64,000 nt of DNA. It comes from Pseudomonas sp. H9. Lineage in GTDB: Bacteria; Pseudomonadota; Gammaproteobacteria; Pseudomonadales; Pseudomonadaceae. Shown here one piece after another: positions 54,393 through 62,340 of the stretch (position 1 is its first letter; each line of letters starts with the position of its first letter). The translations under genes were made by a program, and so were the position numbers. Location: the NCBI RefSeq assembly GCF_004353925.1, contig NZ_SMOK01000011.1, forward strand, positions 62,001 to 126,000, read 5' to 3'. A model generated the notes under the pieces. It ran no database searches, was not told the origin of the DNA, and saw only the letters and a program-made list of their open reading frames with translations.

Positions 54393-56096
54393 ATGCAGAA
54401 CGTCTACGACTACATTGTCATCGGTGCCGGCTCAGCCGGCTGCGCGGTGGCGGGGAGGCTGGCCGACAGCGGCATGGACAGCGTTGCGTTGCTGGAAAGC
54501 GGCGGCAACAACCTCACCCCGCTGGTGAATGTACCGATCGGCTGTGCCCTGACGATTCCGCATGCCCATGCCTGCAACTACGCCTACCAGAGCGTGCCGC
54601 AACCGTCGCTGGGCGGGCGCCGCAGTTACATTCCGCGAGGCCGTGGCCTGGGCGGCAGCTCCAGCATCAACGGCATGATCTACATTCGTGGTACGCCTTC
54701 GGACTACGACGGTTGGGCGGCGCTGGGGTGCCAGGGCTGGAGCTGGAACGAGGTACTGCCGTACTTTCGCCGGGCCGAGTGCAACGAGCGCGCCGCCGGT
54801 CGCGACGACGATCCACTGCACGGTGGCAACGGCCCGCTGCATGTCACCGATCCGCGCTCGCCGTGTTCGTTTGCGCGTCATTTCATTGAGGCCGCAGCCG
54901 AGGCCGGGCACCCCTACAACCACGACTTCAACGGTGTGCGGCAGGAAGGTGCCGGCTATTTCCAAGTCACCCAGCGCAATGGTGAGCGCTGGGGCGTGGC
55001 GCGTGCCTACCTGCACCAGGGCGAGGCCGAGCGCAAAGGGGTGAACGGCGGGCGCGACAACCTCAGCGTGCTGACCGCGACTCAGGCGTTGCGCATTCTG
55101 TTCGAAGGCAAGCGCGCGGTGGGCGTGCTGGCTCTGCGTGACGGCAAGGAAGTGGCCCTGCGCGCGCGCCGTGAAGTGATTGTCAGCGCCGGCGTGTTCA
55201 CTTCGCCGCAGTTGCTGATGGTGTCGGGCATCGGCCCGGCCAAGCAACTGGCCGCGCACGGCATCGAAACCCTGGTGGATGCGCCCGAAGTGGGGCAGAA
55301 CCTGCAGGAACATGCCGACATGCTCCTGCATCGGCGCACCTTCAGCACTGACCTGATGGGCACCTCGCCGGCCGGCGTGTTGCGCTGTTTGTGGGAACTC
55401 TCCAAGTTCCGACGCAAGCGCACGGGTATGTTCACCCGTTCGTTCACCGAGGCGGGCGCCTTCCTGAAGACAGACCCGACGCTGGCTGACCCTGATGTGC
55501 AATTGCATTTCGTCATGGCCTCTGCCGAGGAGCACGGCCGTAAGGGCGGGTACGTGCCGCACGGCTATGCAGTGCATGTCTGCGTATTGCGCCCGCACAG
55601 CCGTGGCGAAGTACGCCTGGCGTCGAGCGATATGTGTGATGCGCCCGTGATCGACTTCCGCCTGCTGTCTGATGAGCGCGACATGCAGGTCATGATCAAG
55701 GGCGTGCATCTGGTCAAGCGCATTCTCGATCAGCAGGCGCTGAAGCGCTTTGGCGGCAAGGTCCTGCATTTCGAAGACCTGAAGTTCGACGCGAGCGAGG
55801 CCGATGATGCACGCATCCGCGAGCTGATCGTGGAACACGTGGACAACGTGTTCCACCCGGTAGGCACCTGCCGGATGGGCGCCGACGCCGCTTCAGTCGT
55901 CGACCCGCAACTGCGCGTACGGGGTGTCGAGGGGCTACGGGTGGTGGACGCCTCGATCATGCCAACGCTGGTGGGCGGAAACACCAACGCGCCGTCGATC
56001 ATGATCGGCGAGAAGGCCGCCGACCTGATTCGTGCGGCAGCCAGTAGCAACCTGGCGGCCAGTGCTGGCCAGGCTCAAGGCTCGCTCACCGCCTGA
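54393..56096 (+). CDS. GMC family FAD-dependent alcohol dehydrogenase/oxidase B
   Basis: A 567-residue GMC oxidoreductase and close paralogue of the enzyme at 22.9 kb. It has VIGAGSAGCAVAGRLADSG, the [20 protein letters not shown] signature, [28 protein letters not shown] with the active-site histidine, and NTNAPSIMIGEKAADLI. It should oxidise a primary alcohol to the aldehyde. The ATG at 54393 has AGGAAA upstream, and the family N-terminus starts here, so the 46 extra codons to 54255 are not used. The gene is 70 bp before thiolase B1 in the same direction. Confidence 0.9.
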   Translation: MQNVYDYIVIGAGSAGCAVAGRLADSGMDSVALLESGGNNLTPLVNVPIGCALTIPHAHACNYAYQSVPQPSLGGRRSYIPRGRGLGGSSSINGMIYIRGTPSDYDGWAALGCQGWSWNEVLPYFRRAECNERAAGRDDDPLHGGNGPLHVTDPRSPCSFARHFIEAAAEAGHPYNHDFNGVRQEGAGYFQVTQRNGERWGVARAYLHQGEAERKGVNGGRDNLSVLTATQALRILFEGKRAVGVLALRDGKEVALRARREVIVSAGVFTSPQLLMVSGIGPAKQLAAHGIETLVDAPEVGQNLQEHADMLLHRRTFSTDLMGTSPAGVLRCLWELSKFRRKRTGMFTRSFTEAGAFLKTDPTLADPDVQLHFVMASAEEHGRKGGYVPHGYAVHVCVLRPHSRGEVRLASSDMCDAPVIDFRLLSDERDMQVMIKGVHLVKRILDQQALKRFGGKVLHFEDLKFDASEADDARIRELIVEHVDNVFHPVGTCRMGADAASVVDPQLRVRGVEGLRVVDASIMPTLVGGNTNAPSIMIGEKAADLIRAAASSNLAASAGQAQGSLTA

Positions 56097-56166
56097 GCAG
56101 CTGTATACCCAACCTTTGTTCGATCGCCGCGCGGCACCTCGCGCGGCATCTTTCCTGGAGATTGAA

Positions 56167-57354
56167 ATGTCGCAGAAAACCTGTGTTGCCGGCGTCGGCA
56201 TGCTTCCCTTCACCAAGCCGGGCGCCAGTGCCAGCTACATCGAGATGGGTGCCGAGGCGACCCGAATGGCGCTGCGCGATGCCGGCCTGGACTATCGCCT
56301 GGTGCAGCAGGCCTACGTTGGTTATGTGTACGGCGACTCCACCTGCGGGCAGTCGGCGCTCTATGAAGTCGGCCTGTCCGGCATCCCGGTGGTTAACGTC
56401 AACAACAACTGCTCCACCGGTTCAACGGCACTGTGGCTGGCGCGCCAGGCCGTGGAAAGTGGTGCGGTTGAGTGCGCGTTGGCGCTGGGCTTCGAGCAGA
56501 TGCAGCCAGGCGCCCTGGGCAGTGTCTGGAATGACCGGCCTGCGGTGATGGGCAAGTGCTGGGCCGTTACCGACGAGCTGTGCGCCGATGCCGAAGGCGT
56601 ACCGATGGCGCTGAAGATGTTCGGCGGTGCCGGTCGCGAGCACATGCACAAGTACGGCACGCAGATGGAAACCTTCGCTGCGATTCGCGCCAAGGCCAGC
56701 CGCCACGCCGCGAACAACCCGCTGGCGGTGTTCCGTAACGTGGTCAGCACCGAAGACGTGATGAACGACAAAGTCATGTGGCCGGGGGTGATGACTCGCC
56801 TGATGGCCTGCCCGCCCACCTGTGGTGCGGCCGCAGCGATCATCTGCTCTGAAGCGTTCGCCAAGAAGCACGGTTTGCGCAGCGATGTAGTAATCCTCGC
56901 CCAGTCGCTGACCACCGACGCCGTGGTCGCCTACGAGCCGCCGTCGATGATTCAGGCGGTGGGGTTCGACATGGCCCAGCGCGCCGCTGCCGAGGTCTAT
57001 GAGAAGGCTGGTGTCGGTCCGCAGGACATTCGTGTGGTCGAGCTGCATGACTGCTTTGCCCACAATGAGCTGCTGACCTATGAATCCCTCGGCCTGTGCC
57101 CGGTCGGTGGGGCAGAGCAGTTCGTGCGCGATGGCAACAACACCTATGGCGGCCGTGTGGTCACCAACCCCTCCGGCGGCCTGCTGTCCAAGGGCCACCC
57201 GTTGGGCGCCACAGGCCTTGCCCAGTGCTTTGAGCTGACCCGCCAACTGCGTGGCAGCGCCGGCGGCACCCAGGTCCCGGATGTCAGCCTGGCCTTGCAG
57301 CACAACCTGGGGCTGGGCGGTGCTTGCGTGGTTACCCTCTACGGCCGTGGCTGA
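56167..57354 (+). CDS. SCPx-type thiolase B1
   Basis: A 395-residue SCP-x thiolase homologue starting MSQKTCVAGVGMLPFTKPGA, with the nucleophilic cysteine in VVNVNNNCSTGSTALWLARQ, ELHDCFAHNELLTYESLGLC, and SKGHPLGATGLAQCFELTRQL near the end. It is very similar to thiolase A and thiolase B2. GGAG lies seven bases before the ATG at 56167; upstream codons to 56032 overlap the GMC gene and are not conserved. It should cleave a 3-oxoacyl-CoA, possibly with a 2-methyl branch, to a shortened acyl-CoA. Confidence 0.88.
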   Translation: MSQKTCVAGVGMLPFTKPGASASYIEMGAEATRMALRDAGLDYRLVQQAYVGYVYGDSTCGQSALYEVGLSGIPVVNVNNNCSTGSTALWLARQAVESGAVECALALGFEQMQPGALGSVWNDRPAVMGKCWAVTDELCADAEGVPMALKMFGGAGREHMHKYGTQMETFAAIRAKASRHAANNPLAVFRNVVSTEDVMNDKVMWPGVMTRLMACPPTCGAAAAIICSEAFAKKHGLRSDVVILAQSLTTDAVVAYEPPSMIQAVGFDMAQRAAAEVYEKAGVGPQDIRVVELHDCFAHNELLTYESLGLCPVGGAEQFVRDGNNTYGGRVVTNPSGGLLSKGHPLGATGLAQCFELTRQLRGSAGGTQVPDVSLALQHNLGLGGACVVTLYGRG

Positions 57355-57396
57355 ACCGGGTACTCACTGCCGGCCCTTGGGACGGTCCTTGCGGGC

Positions 57397-57416
57397 CGGC
57401 TCAAGGCCGGTTTCTC
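57397..57416 (+). terminator. Short hairpin with T tail after thiolase B1
   Basis: CCGGC and GCCGG around TCAAG, followed by TTTCT. Weak, may only attenuate transcription into the DUF2889 gene. Confidence 0.4.
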
Positions 57417-57441
57417 CCCTGACATTTGCGAGTCTGGCGAC

Positions 57442-58035
57442 ATGAACGAGATACCTCCCACACACGCTCGCAGGCAGCTGCACACCCGGCAGGTTAGCTG
57501 TACCGGTTACCTGCGCGACGACGGCCTGATCGACATCGAAGGGCGTTTGCTGGACACCAAAGCCAACGACCATCAGTCGGTGGAACGCATGATTCCCGCC
57601 GGTGAGCCCTGTCACCTGATGCACCTGCGGCTGACAGTGGACCTGGATTTCGTGATCCGCGAGGTCAAGGCGGTGACTGAAGCCGCGCCGCTGTCCGGTT
57701 GCAACCAGATTACGCCAGCCTACCAGGCATTGGTCGGGCTGCGGATCGGCCCAGGCTTCACCCGGCAGGTCAACTTGCGGGTCGGCGGGGTGCGTGGTTG
57801 TACCCACCTGACCGAATTGCTTGGCCCGATGGCCACCACACTGTTCCAGACCGCTTCCGGACTGCGCCGCCAGGCCGAGCTCGAACGGGCGGCACGTGAA
57901 CCCGGATTCGACCCGGCGCAGCCTTTTTTCATCGGCACCTGCCACACCTTCCACCCTGAAGGCGAAGCGGCGCAGGCCCTTGATCAGCGCTGGCAAGAGG
58001 AGAACCTGATCGCCAAGCGATCGCATGACCAATGA
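57442..58035 (+). CDS. DUF2889 family protein
   Basis: A 197-residue soluble protein matching the DUF2889 pattern: ARRQLHTRQVSCTGYLRDDG, LIDIEGRLLDTKAND, a middle PGFTRQVNLRVGGVRGCTHL, and FIGTCHTFHPEGEAA near the end. The function of the family is unknown to me. Members are often seen among acyl-CoA and aromatic or steroid catabolism genes. Conserved His, Cys and Asp residues (GCTHL, GTCHTF) hint at metal or cofactor binding. It lies between thiolase B1 and synthetase B in the same direction. It has no counterpart in the first half of the island. Confidence 0.82.
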   Translation: MNEIPPTHARRQLHTRQVSCTGYLRDDGLIDIEGRLLDTKANDHQSVERMIPAGEPCHLMHLRLTVDLDFVIREVKAVTEAAPLSGCNQITPAYQALVGLRIGPGFTRQVNLRVGGVRGCTHLTELLGPMATTLFQTASGLRRQAELERAAREPGFDPAQPFFIGTCHTFHPEGEAAQALDQRWQEENLIAKRSHDQ

Positions 58036-58113
58036 GCCAGGCGGCGCCCGGTGCCTGGACCACGAAAGCGCGAAGACCCTACCGATATCCTTACAACAAC
58101 ACCGGAGGTTTCG

Positions 58114-59682
58114 ATGTACATCACCCAGGCTTTGCACCGTCATCTGCAACAGCGGCCCCACGCCGTTGCCATTCGCGACCGGGGCCGCAGCGTGACCTAT
58201 GGCCAACTTGGCGAGCGTGTCGCCCGTCTGGCCGGGGCGTTGAAAGCCCTTGGCGTGGGCAGTGGCGAGCGTGTGGCCATGCTGTCGCTGAACTCCCAGC
58301 GTTACATCGAGTACTACCAGGCCGTGCCCTGGGCGGACGCGGTGCTCAACCCGGTGAATATCCGCTGGAGCCTGGCAGAGATTGTCTACTCCCTGGATGA
58401 CTCGGAAACCGCTGTGTTGATCGTCGACGATACGTTCCTTGCACTGGCGCAGGACGTCATCGCTGAAGCCAAGACCCTGCGTACGCTGATCTATGCTGGC
58501 GATGGCCAGACCCCGCCTGGGATGCATCACTACGAGACACTGCTGGCCGAAAGTGCGCCAGTGGAGGACGCCCGTCGTGGGGGCGACGCGTTGCTCGGCA
58601 TTTTTTACACCGGAGGCACCACCGGCTTTCCCAAAGGGGTGATGCTCAGCCACAACAATGTCAGCTTTTCCGCCATGGCCGTGCTGAGCACCGGCTTGTT
58701 TCATGCCGCTGCAAGGTTCCTGCACGTGATGCCGATGTTCCATCTGGCCGATTACTCGGGCATGACTGCCTTGATGATCAGTGGCGGGGTCCATGTGGTG
58801 CTGCCCGGCTTTGCGCCGCAGGCCGTGCTGGAAACCATTGCCAGTGAGCAGGTCAACGAGATTCTTCTGGCGCCGACCATGATCCAGATGCTGCTGGATT
58901 GCCGCGATGGCAACCCGCAGTTGGCCGAGCTTGATCTCGGTTCGTTGCGCAACATCGCTTACGGCGCTTCGCCGATTACCCCGGCGCTACTTGATCGTGC
59001 CCGCGCAGCCTTCCCGTCGTCCGGTTTCAGCCAAGGCTACGGGATGACCGAGCTGGCCCCGATGGCTACCACCCTGGATGCTGAATACCACTGCGTCGAG
59101 CACCAGGTGAGCGGCAAGATGTACTCGGCCGGACGGCCACAAATCTGTGTGGAACTGCGCATTGTCGACGAAGCCGACAACGAGGTACCGCATGGCACGG
59201 TGGGCGAAGTCGTGGTCAAGGGGCCGAACGTGATGCTCGGCTATTGGAAGAATCCGCAGGCAACCGCCGAGGCGCTGCGTGGCGGCTGGATGCACACCGG
59301 CGACGGCGGTTACATGGACGATGACGGCTTTGTGTACATCTGCGACCGGCTCAAGGACATGATCGTTTCCGGTGGCGAAAACATCTACTCCGCCGAGGTC
59401 GAGACCGCCATCGCCAGTCACCCTGCGGTGGCGCAGGGCGCGGCGATTGGCATTCCTTGCGATACGTGGGGCGAGCGTGTACACGCGGTGGTGGTGCTCA
59501 AGCCGGGGATGAGCGCCACCGCTGAAGAAATCATCAGCCACTGCCGCGAACGTATCGCTGGCTACAAGAGCCCGCGCAGCGTGGAGTTTCGCGATGCCTT
59601 GCCACTTTCCAGTGTCGGCAAGGTACTCAAGGGCGAACTGCGCAAGCCGTTTTGGGCCGGGCGTAGCCGCGGCATCTCCTGA
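58114..59682 (+). CDS. Acyl-CoA synthetase (AMP-forming) B
   Basis: A 522-residue ANL ligase, close paralogue of synthetase A at 17.5 kb. The N-terminus is MYITQALHRHLQQRPHAVAI. It has the P-loop YTGGTTGFPKGVMLSH, the adenylate motif GYGMTELAPMATT, the hinge YICDRLKDMIVSGGENIYSA, and the C-terminal PLSSVGKVLK lysine. It should activate the acid for beta-oxidation. GGAGG precedes the ATG at 58114; the frame could extend to 58051 but synthetase A starts at the equivalent MYIT. It sits 78 bp after DUF2889. Confidence 0.9.
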   Translation: MYITQALHRHLQQRPHAVAIRDRGRSVTYGQLGERVARLAGALKALGVGSGERVAMLSLNSQRYIEYYQAVPWADAVLNPVNIRWSLAEIVYSLDDSETAVLIVDDTFLALAQDVIAEAKTLRTLIYAGDGQTPPGMHHYETLLAESAPVEDARRGGDALLGIFYTGGTTGFPKGVMLSHNNVSFSAMAVLSTGLFHAAARFLHVMPMFHLADYSGMTALMISGGVHVVLPGFAPQAVLETIASEQVNEILLAPTMIQMLLDCRDGNPQLAELDLGSLRNIAYGASPITPALLDRARAAFPSSGFSQGYGMTELAPMATTLDAEYHCVEHQVSGKMYSAGRPQICVELRIVDEADNEVPHGTVGEVVVKGPNVMLGYWKNPQATAEALRGGWMHTGDGGYMDDDGFVYICDRLKDMIVSGGENIYSAEVETAIASHPAVAQGAAIGIPCDTWGERVHAVVVLKPGMSATAEEIISHCRERIAGYKSPRSVEFRDALPLSSVGKVLKGELRKPFWAGRSRGIS

Positions 59683-59700
59683 TCGGCGGGGCCATTGCTT

Positions 59701-59719
59701 CCTACCCATCGTAGAGGGG
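59701..59719 (+). promoter_or_regulatory. Island operator site 12A (CCTACCCA-TCG-TAGAGGGG)
   Basis: A perfect left half-site with a weaker right half, seven bases before site 12B and 18 bp after the synthetase B stop codon. Confidence 0.45.
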
Positions 59720-59725
59720 CAGGCC

Positions 59726-59744
59726 CCTACCCATCGTGGGCAGG
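59726..59744 (+). promoter_or_regulatory. Island operator site 12B (CCTACCCA-TCG-TGGGCAGG)
   Basis: Seven of eight matches in the right half, perfect left half, 88 bp before thiolase B2. CTGGCC follows after 17 bp. Sites 12A and 12B share their first 11 bases and lie 25 bp apart. Confidence 0.6.
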
Positions 59745-59831
59745 GACTCCAGCAGGCTGAACTGGCCAAGATAGAGGCAACGCCGGCCTGCTTCAAGGGC
59801 CGGTCTTGCGAACCTTGATCTGGAGAACACG

Positions 59832-61022
59832 ATGTCACAGAAGTCTCTCGTTGCTGGTGTGGGCATGATCCCTTTCGTCAAACCGGGCACCAGCGGCAAC
59901 TACATAGAGATGGGCGCCGAAGCCATCCGCCTGGCACTGAAAGACGCCGGTCTGGACTACGACCTGGTGCAGCAGGCTTATGCCGGGTATGTCTACGGCT
60001 CGTCCACTTGTGGCCAGGCTGCGCTCTATCAGGTCGGCATGAGCGGCATCCCGGTGGTCAACGTCAACAACAACTGCGCCACTGGCTCCAGTGCCCTGTG
60101 GCTGGCTCGCCAGGCGGTGCAAAGCGGCATGGTCGACTGCGCCCTGGCCTTTGGCTTCGAGCAAATGCAACCGGGCGCCCTGAAGGCGCATTGGGATGAC
60201 CGGCCGAACGCCACCACCGTGATGACCCAGGGTGTGATCAACGAACTGACCGCCGATGTGACCGGTGTGCCGGGCGCGCTGATGATGTTTGGCGGTGCCG
60301 GTCGTGAACACATGCAAAAGTATGGCACCCAGATGGAAACCTTCGCCGCGATCCGCGCCAAGGCCAGTCGCCATGCTGCCAACAACCCGCTGGCGATGTT
60401 CCGCAAAGTGATGACCACCGAAGACGTCATGAACGACCAGATGATCTGGCCGGGTGTGATGACCCGCTCGATGGCCTGCCCACCGACCTGCGGCGCCGCC
60501 GCCGCAATCATCTGCTCAGAAGCGTTTGCCAGGAAGCACGGTCTGCGCACCGATGTGGTCATCCTTGCCCAGTCGCTGACTACCGACCGTGCCGTTGCCC
60601 ACGAGGCCCGTTCGATGATCGAGGTGGTTGGCTTCGACATGGCCCAGCGCGCGGCACGCGAAGTGTTTGAAACAGCGGGCGTCGATCCGCGCGACATCCG
60701 TGTCGCCGAACTGCACGACTGCTTCGCCCACAACGAGTTGCTCACCTATGAAGCGCTGGGATTCTGCCCGGTCGGTGGCGCCGAGCAGTTCGTGGTCGAT
60801 GGCAACAACACCTACGGCGGCCAGGTGGTCACCAATCCATCGGGCGGTCTGCTCTCCAAGGGCCACCCGCTGGGGGCTACCGGGCTCGCCCAGTGCTACG
60901 AGCTGACCCACCAACTGCGTGGCACTGCCGAGGCGCGGCAGGTGGAAGGTGTCGAACTCGCTCTGCAACACAACCTAGGCCTGGGCGGCGCCTGCGTGGT
61001 GACCCTGTACGGCCGCAACTGA
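59832..61022 (+). CDS. SCPx-type thiolase B2
   Basis: A 396-residue SCP-x thiolase homologue starting MSQKSLVAGVGMIPFVKPGT, with VVNVNNNCATGSSALWLARQ (nucleophile), ELHDCFAHNELLTYEALGFC, and SKGHPLGATGLAQCYELTHQL. This is the copy that, from memory, looks closest to human SCPx around the active site (NNNCATGS). It has two operator copies upstream and a strong terminator after it, so it may be its own transcription unit. The presence of four related thiolases in one island suggests several rounds of side-chain shortening or chains of different branching. Confidence 0.88.
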   Translation: MSQKSLVAGVGMIPFVKPGTSGNYIEMGAEAIRLALKDAGLDYDLVQQAYAGYVYGSSTCGQAALYQVGMSGIPVVNVNNNCATGSSALWLARQAVQSGMVDCALAFGFEQMQPGALKAHWDDRPNATTVMTQGVINELTADVTGVPGALMMFGGAGREHMQKYGTQMETFAAIRAKASRHAANNPLAMFRKVMTTEDVMNDQMIWPGVMTRSMACPPTCGAAAAIICSEAFARKHGLRTDVVILAQSLTTDRAVAHEARSMIEVVGFDMAQRAAREVFETAGVDPRDIRVAELHDCFAHNELLTYEALGFCPVGGAEQFVVDGNNTYGGQVVTNPSGGLLSKGHPLGATGLAQCYELTHQLRGTAEARQVEGVELALQHNLGLGGACVVTLYGRN

Positions 61023-61030
61023 GGTACCGC

Positions 61031-61066
61031 GCGCGTGCCATCAGCGGCACGCGCCACTTTTTCTTC
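61031..61066 (+). terminator. Rho-independent terminator after thiolase B2
   Basis: GCGCGTGCC (61031-61039) pairs with GGCACGCGC (61046-61054), followed by CACTTTTTCTT. This is the clearest terminator in the window. Confidence 0.85.
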
Positions 61067-61098
61067 GTGATCACCTGCTCGTTGGGTTGGGAGGACAG

Positions 61099-62121
61099 AT
61101 GTCGACTTCAATCATGACCGCAGATGATCAGATGCTTTCGGTTCGACCGCTGCAGGCCTTTGTGGCCGGCCTGCGCCAATGCGGCCTGGACACCGACAAG
61201 TTGTTGCAGCAGGCCGACGTTGACCAGCAACTACTTGACCAGCCCAACGCACAGATCAACTCACGCCTGCTGGACTCACTGTGGCAACTGGGCGTGGCCG
61301 AGCTGGACGATGAGAGCCTGGCTGTCGATCTGCAGCGTTTGGTCCCGCGGTTCCTGCACACCTTGAAGGTTGACGAACGCCGTTGCCCGACATTGCGCAG
61401 CACAACTGAATACCTGGTCAGTACGGTCAAGGTGCTCGAACGCACACCGATCTACAGTCAGGGCGTGCATGACGGCCAGTTCATACTCTGTGTGCAGCCC
61501 CCTTATCCTGGTTTTTCGCCCTTGCGTCAGTTGGCTGCCTTGTCGCTTTGCCTTGAGGCTTGGCGACGCGTCTCCCGGCTCGACCTGAAGCTGAGCCGGG
61601 TGCAATTGGCATTGGGGCGACCGAGCAACGTCCGTGCCGAGCATCGCATTGGCGAATTCTTTGGTTGTGATCTTGAGTTTGATGCGCCGCATACCCGGCT
61701 GTATCTGCAGCTGCCACGGGTTGCGGCGCCGTTGGCCGGTGATGAGCTGTCAGCGTTACGCATGGCCTATGCCAAGACCTTGGCACAGGCGGTGTGCCTG
61801 CAGATGTCGGAGGGCGTGCTGAACATGGAACGCATGGCCTCGTGCCTTGATCTGAGTACGCGAACCTTACAACGGCGCTTGGCGCAAGAAGGGGTGAGCT
61901 TCTCTCATTTGCTCAGCCAGGTGCGACGCCAACTGGCTGAGCAATACCTGCGCGAGGGGCATTACACGATCAAGCAGATTGCCTACTTGCTGGGCTTCGG
62001 CAACCTGAGCAATTTCGCCCGGACGTTTCGGGGTTGGTGCGGAATGTGCCCGAGTGAATACCAGCGCTTGCACTGCGCGCAAGAAACGGTAGGAGCGGGC
62101 TTGTCCCGCGATACGGTGTGA
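61099..62121 (+). CDS. AraC family regulator (Arabinose_bd N-terminus), REP-encoded C-terminal tail
   Basis: A 340-residue AraC-type regulator of the kind with a large N-terminal domain (PLQAFVAGLRQCGLDTDKLL), as in OruR or VirF-like proteins. A C-terminal double helix-turn-helix follows (MERMASCLDLSTRTLQRRLA; IKQIAYLLGFGNLSNFARTF; MCPSEYQ). The family normally ends just after the SEYQ region. Here the frame runs on into a REP element, which supplies the last residues VGAGLSRDTV and the stop codon. GGGAGGACAG precedes the ATG at 61099; a TTG twelve bases upstream is inside the ribosome site. It is the only local regulator in the second half of the island and may respond to a pathway compound. 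Confidence 0.9.
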   Translation: MSTSIMTADDQMLSVRPLQAFVAGLRQCGLDTDKLLQQADVDQQLLDQPNAQINSRLLDSLWQLGVAELDDESLAVDLQRLVPRFLHTLKVDERRCPTLRSTTEYLVSTVKVLERTPIYSQGVHDGQFILCVQPPYPGFSPLRQLAALSLCLEAWRRVSRLDLKLSRVQLALGRPSNVRAEHRIGEFFGCDLEFDAPHTRLYLQLPRVAAPLAGDELSALRMAYAKTLAQAVCLQMSEGVLNMERMASCLDLSTRTLQRRLAQEGVSFSHLLSQVRRQLAEQYLREGHYTIKQIAYLLGFGNLSNFARTFRGWCGMCPSEYQRLHCAQETVGAGLSRDTV

Positions 62122-62157
62122 CAGACTAACCGCATCGCGGGGCAAGCCCGCTCCCAC
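62089..62157. repeat. REP doublet 1 of a duplicated pair
   Basis: Arms GTAGGAGCGGGCTTGTCCCG and CGGGGCAAGCCCGCTCCCAC. It overlaps the 3' end of the AraC gene and is almost identical to the REP at 62249-62317, 160 bp further on, including its central bases. Confidence 0.85.
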
Positions 62158-62161
62158 CATG

Positions 62162-62248
62162 ATCAGCAAGCCAGCTGCCGTTACTTACCCAGGCGCTCGG
62201 ACATCAGATCGAAAGTGATTTCGCCACCGTAATACGGCACTTCCACAG
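62162..62248 (-). pseudogene. Truncated copy of the DUF1329 B 3' end between two REP elements
   Basis: This 87-bp stretch repeats the end of the neighbouring DUF1329 gene. The first part matches 62322-62355 (the stop region), then it jumps to sequence matching 62455-62501. About 100-110 bp are missing in between. It has no start and cannot be expressed as a protein. It shows that the REP-plus-gene-end unit was duplicated and then shortened. Confidence 0.8.
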
Positions 62249-62317
62249 GTGGGAGCGGGCTTGCCCCGCGATGCGGTGTAACAGACTAACCGCATCGCGG
62301 GGCAAGCCCGCTCCCAC
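62249..62317. repeat. REP doublet 2 of a duplicated pair
   Basis: Arms GTGGGAGCGGGCTTGCCCCG and CGGGGCAAGCCCGCTCCCAC. It stands directly after the stop codon of DUF1329 B (leftward) and probably acts as its terminator. Confidence 0.85.
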
Positions 62318-62340
62318 CAGGATCAGCAAGCCAGTTCCCG

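Noticed and set aside
54432..55856. 474-codon leftward open frame opposite GMC B
   Set aside because: Antisense shadow; the sense strand has all GMC motifs.
57364..58794. 476-codon leftward open frame opposite DUF2889 and synthetase B
   Set aside because: Antisense shadow of well-supported genes, no recognisable motifs or ribosome site.
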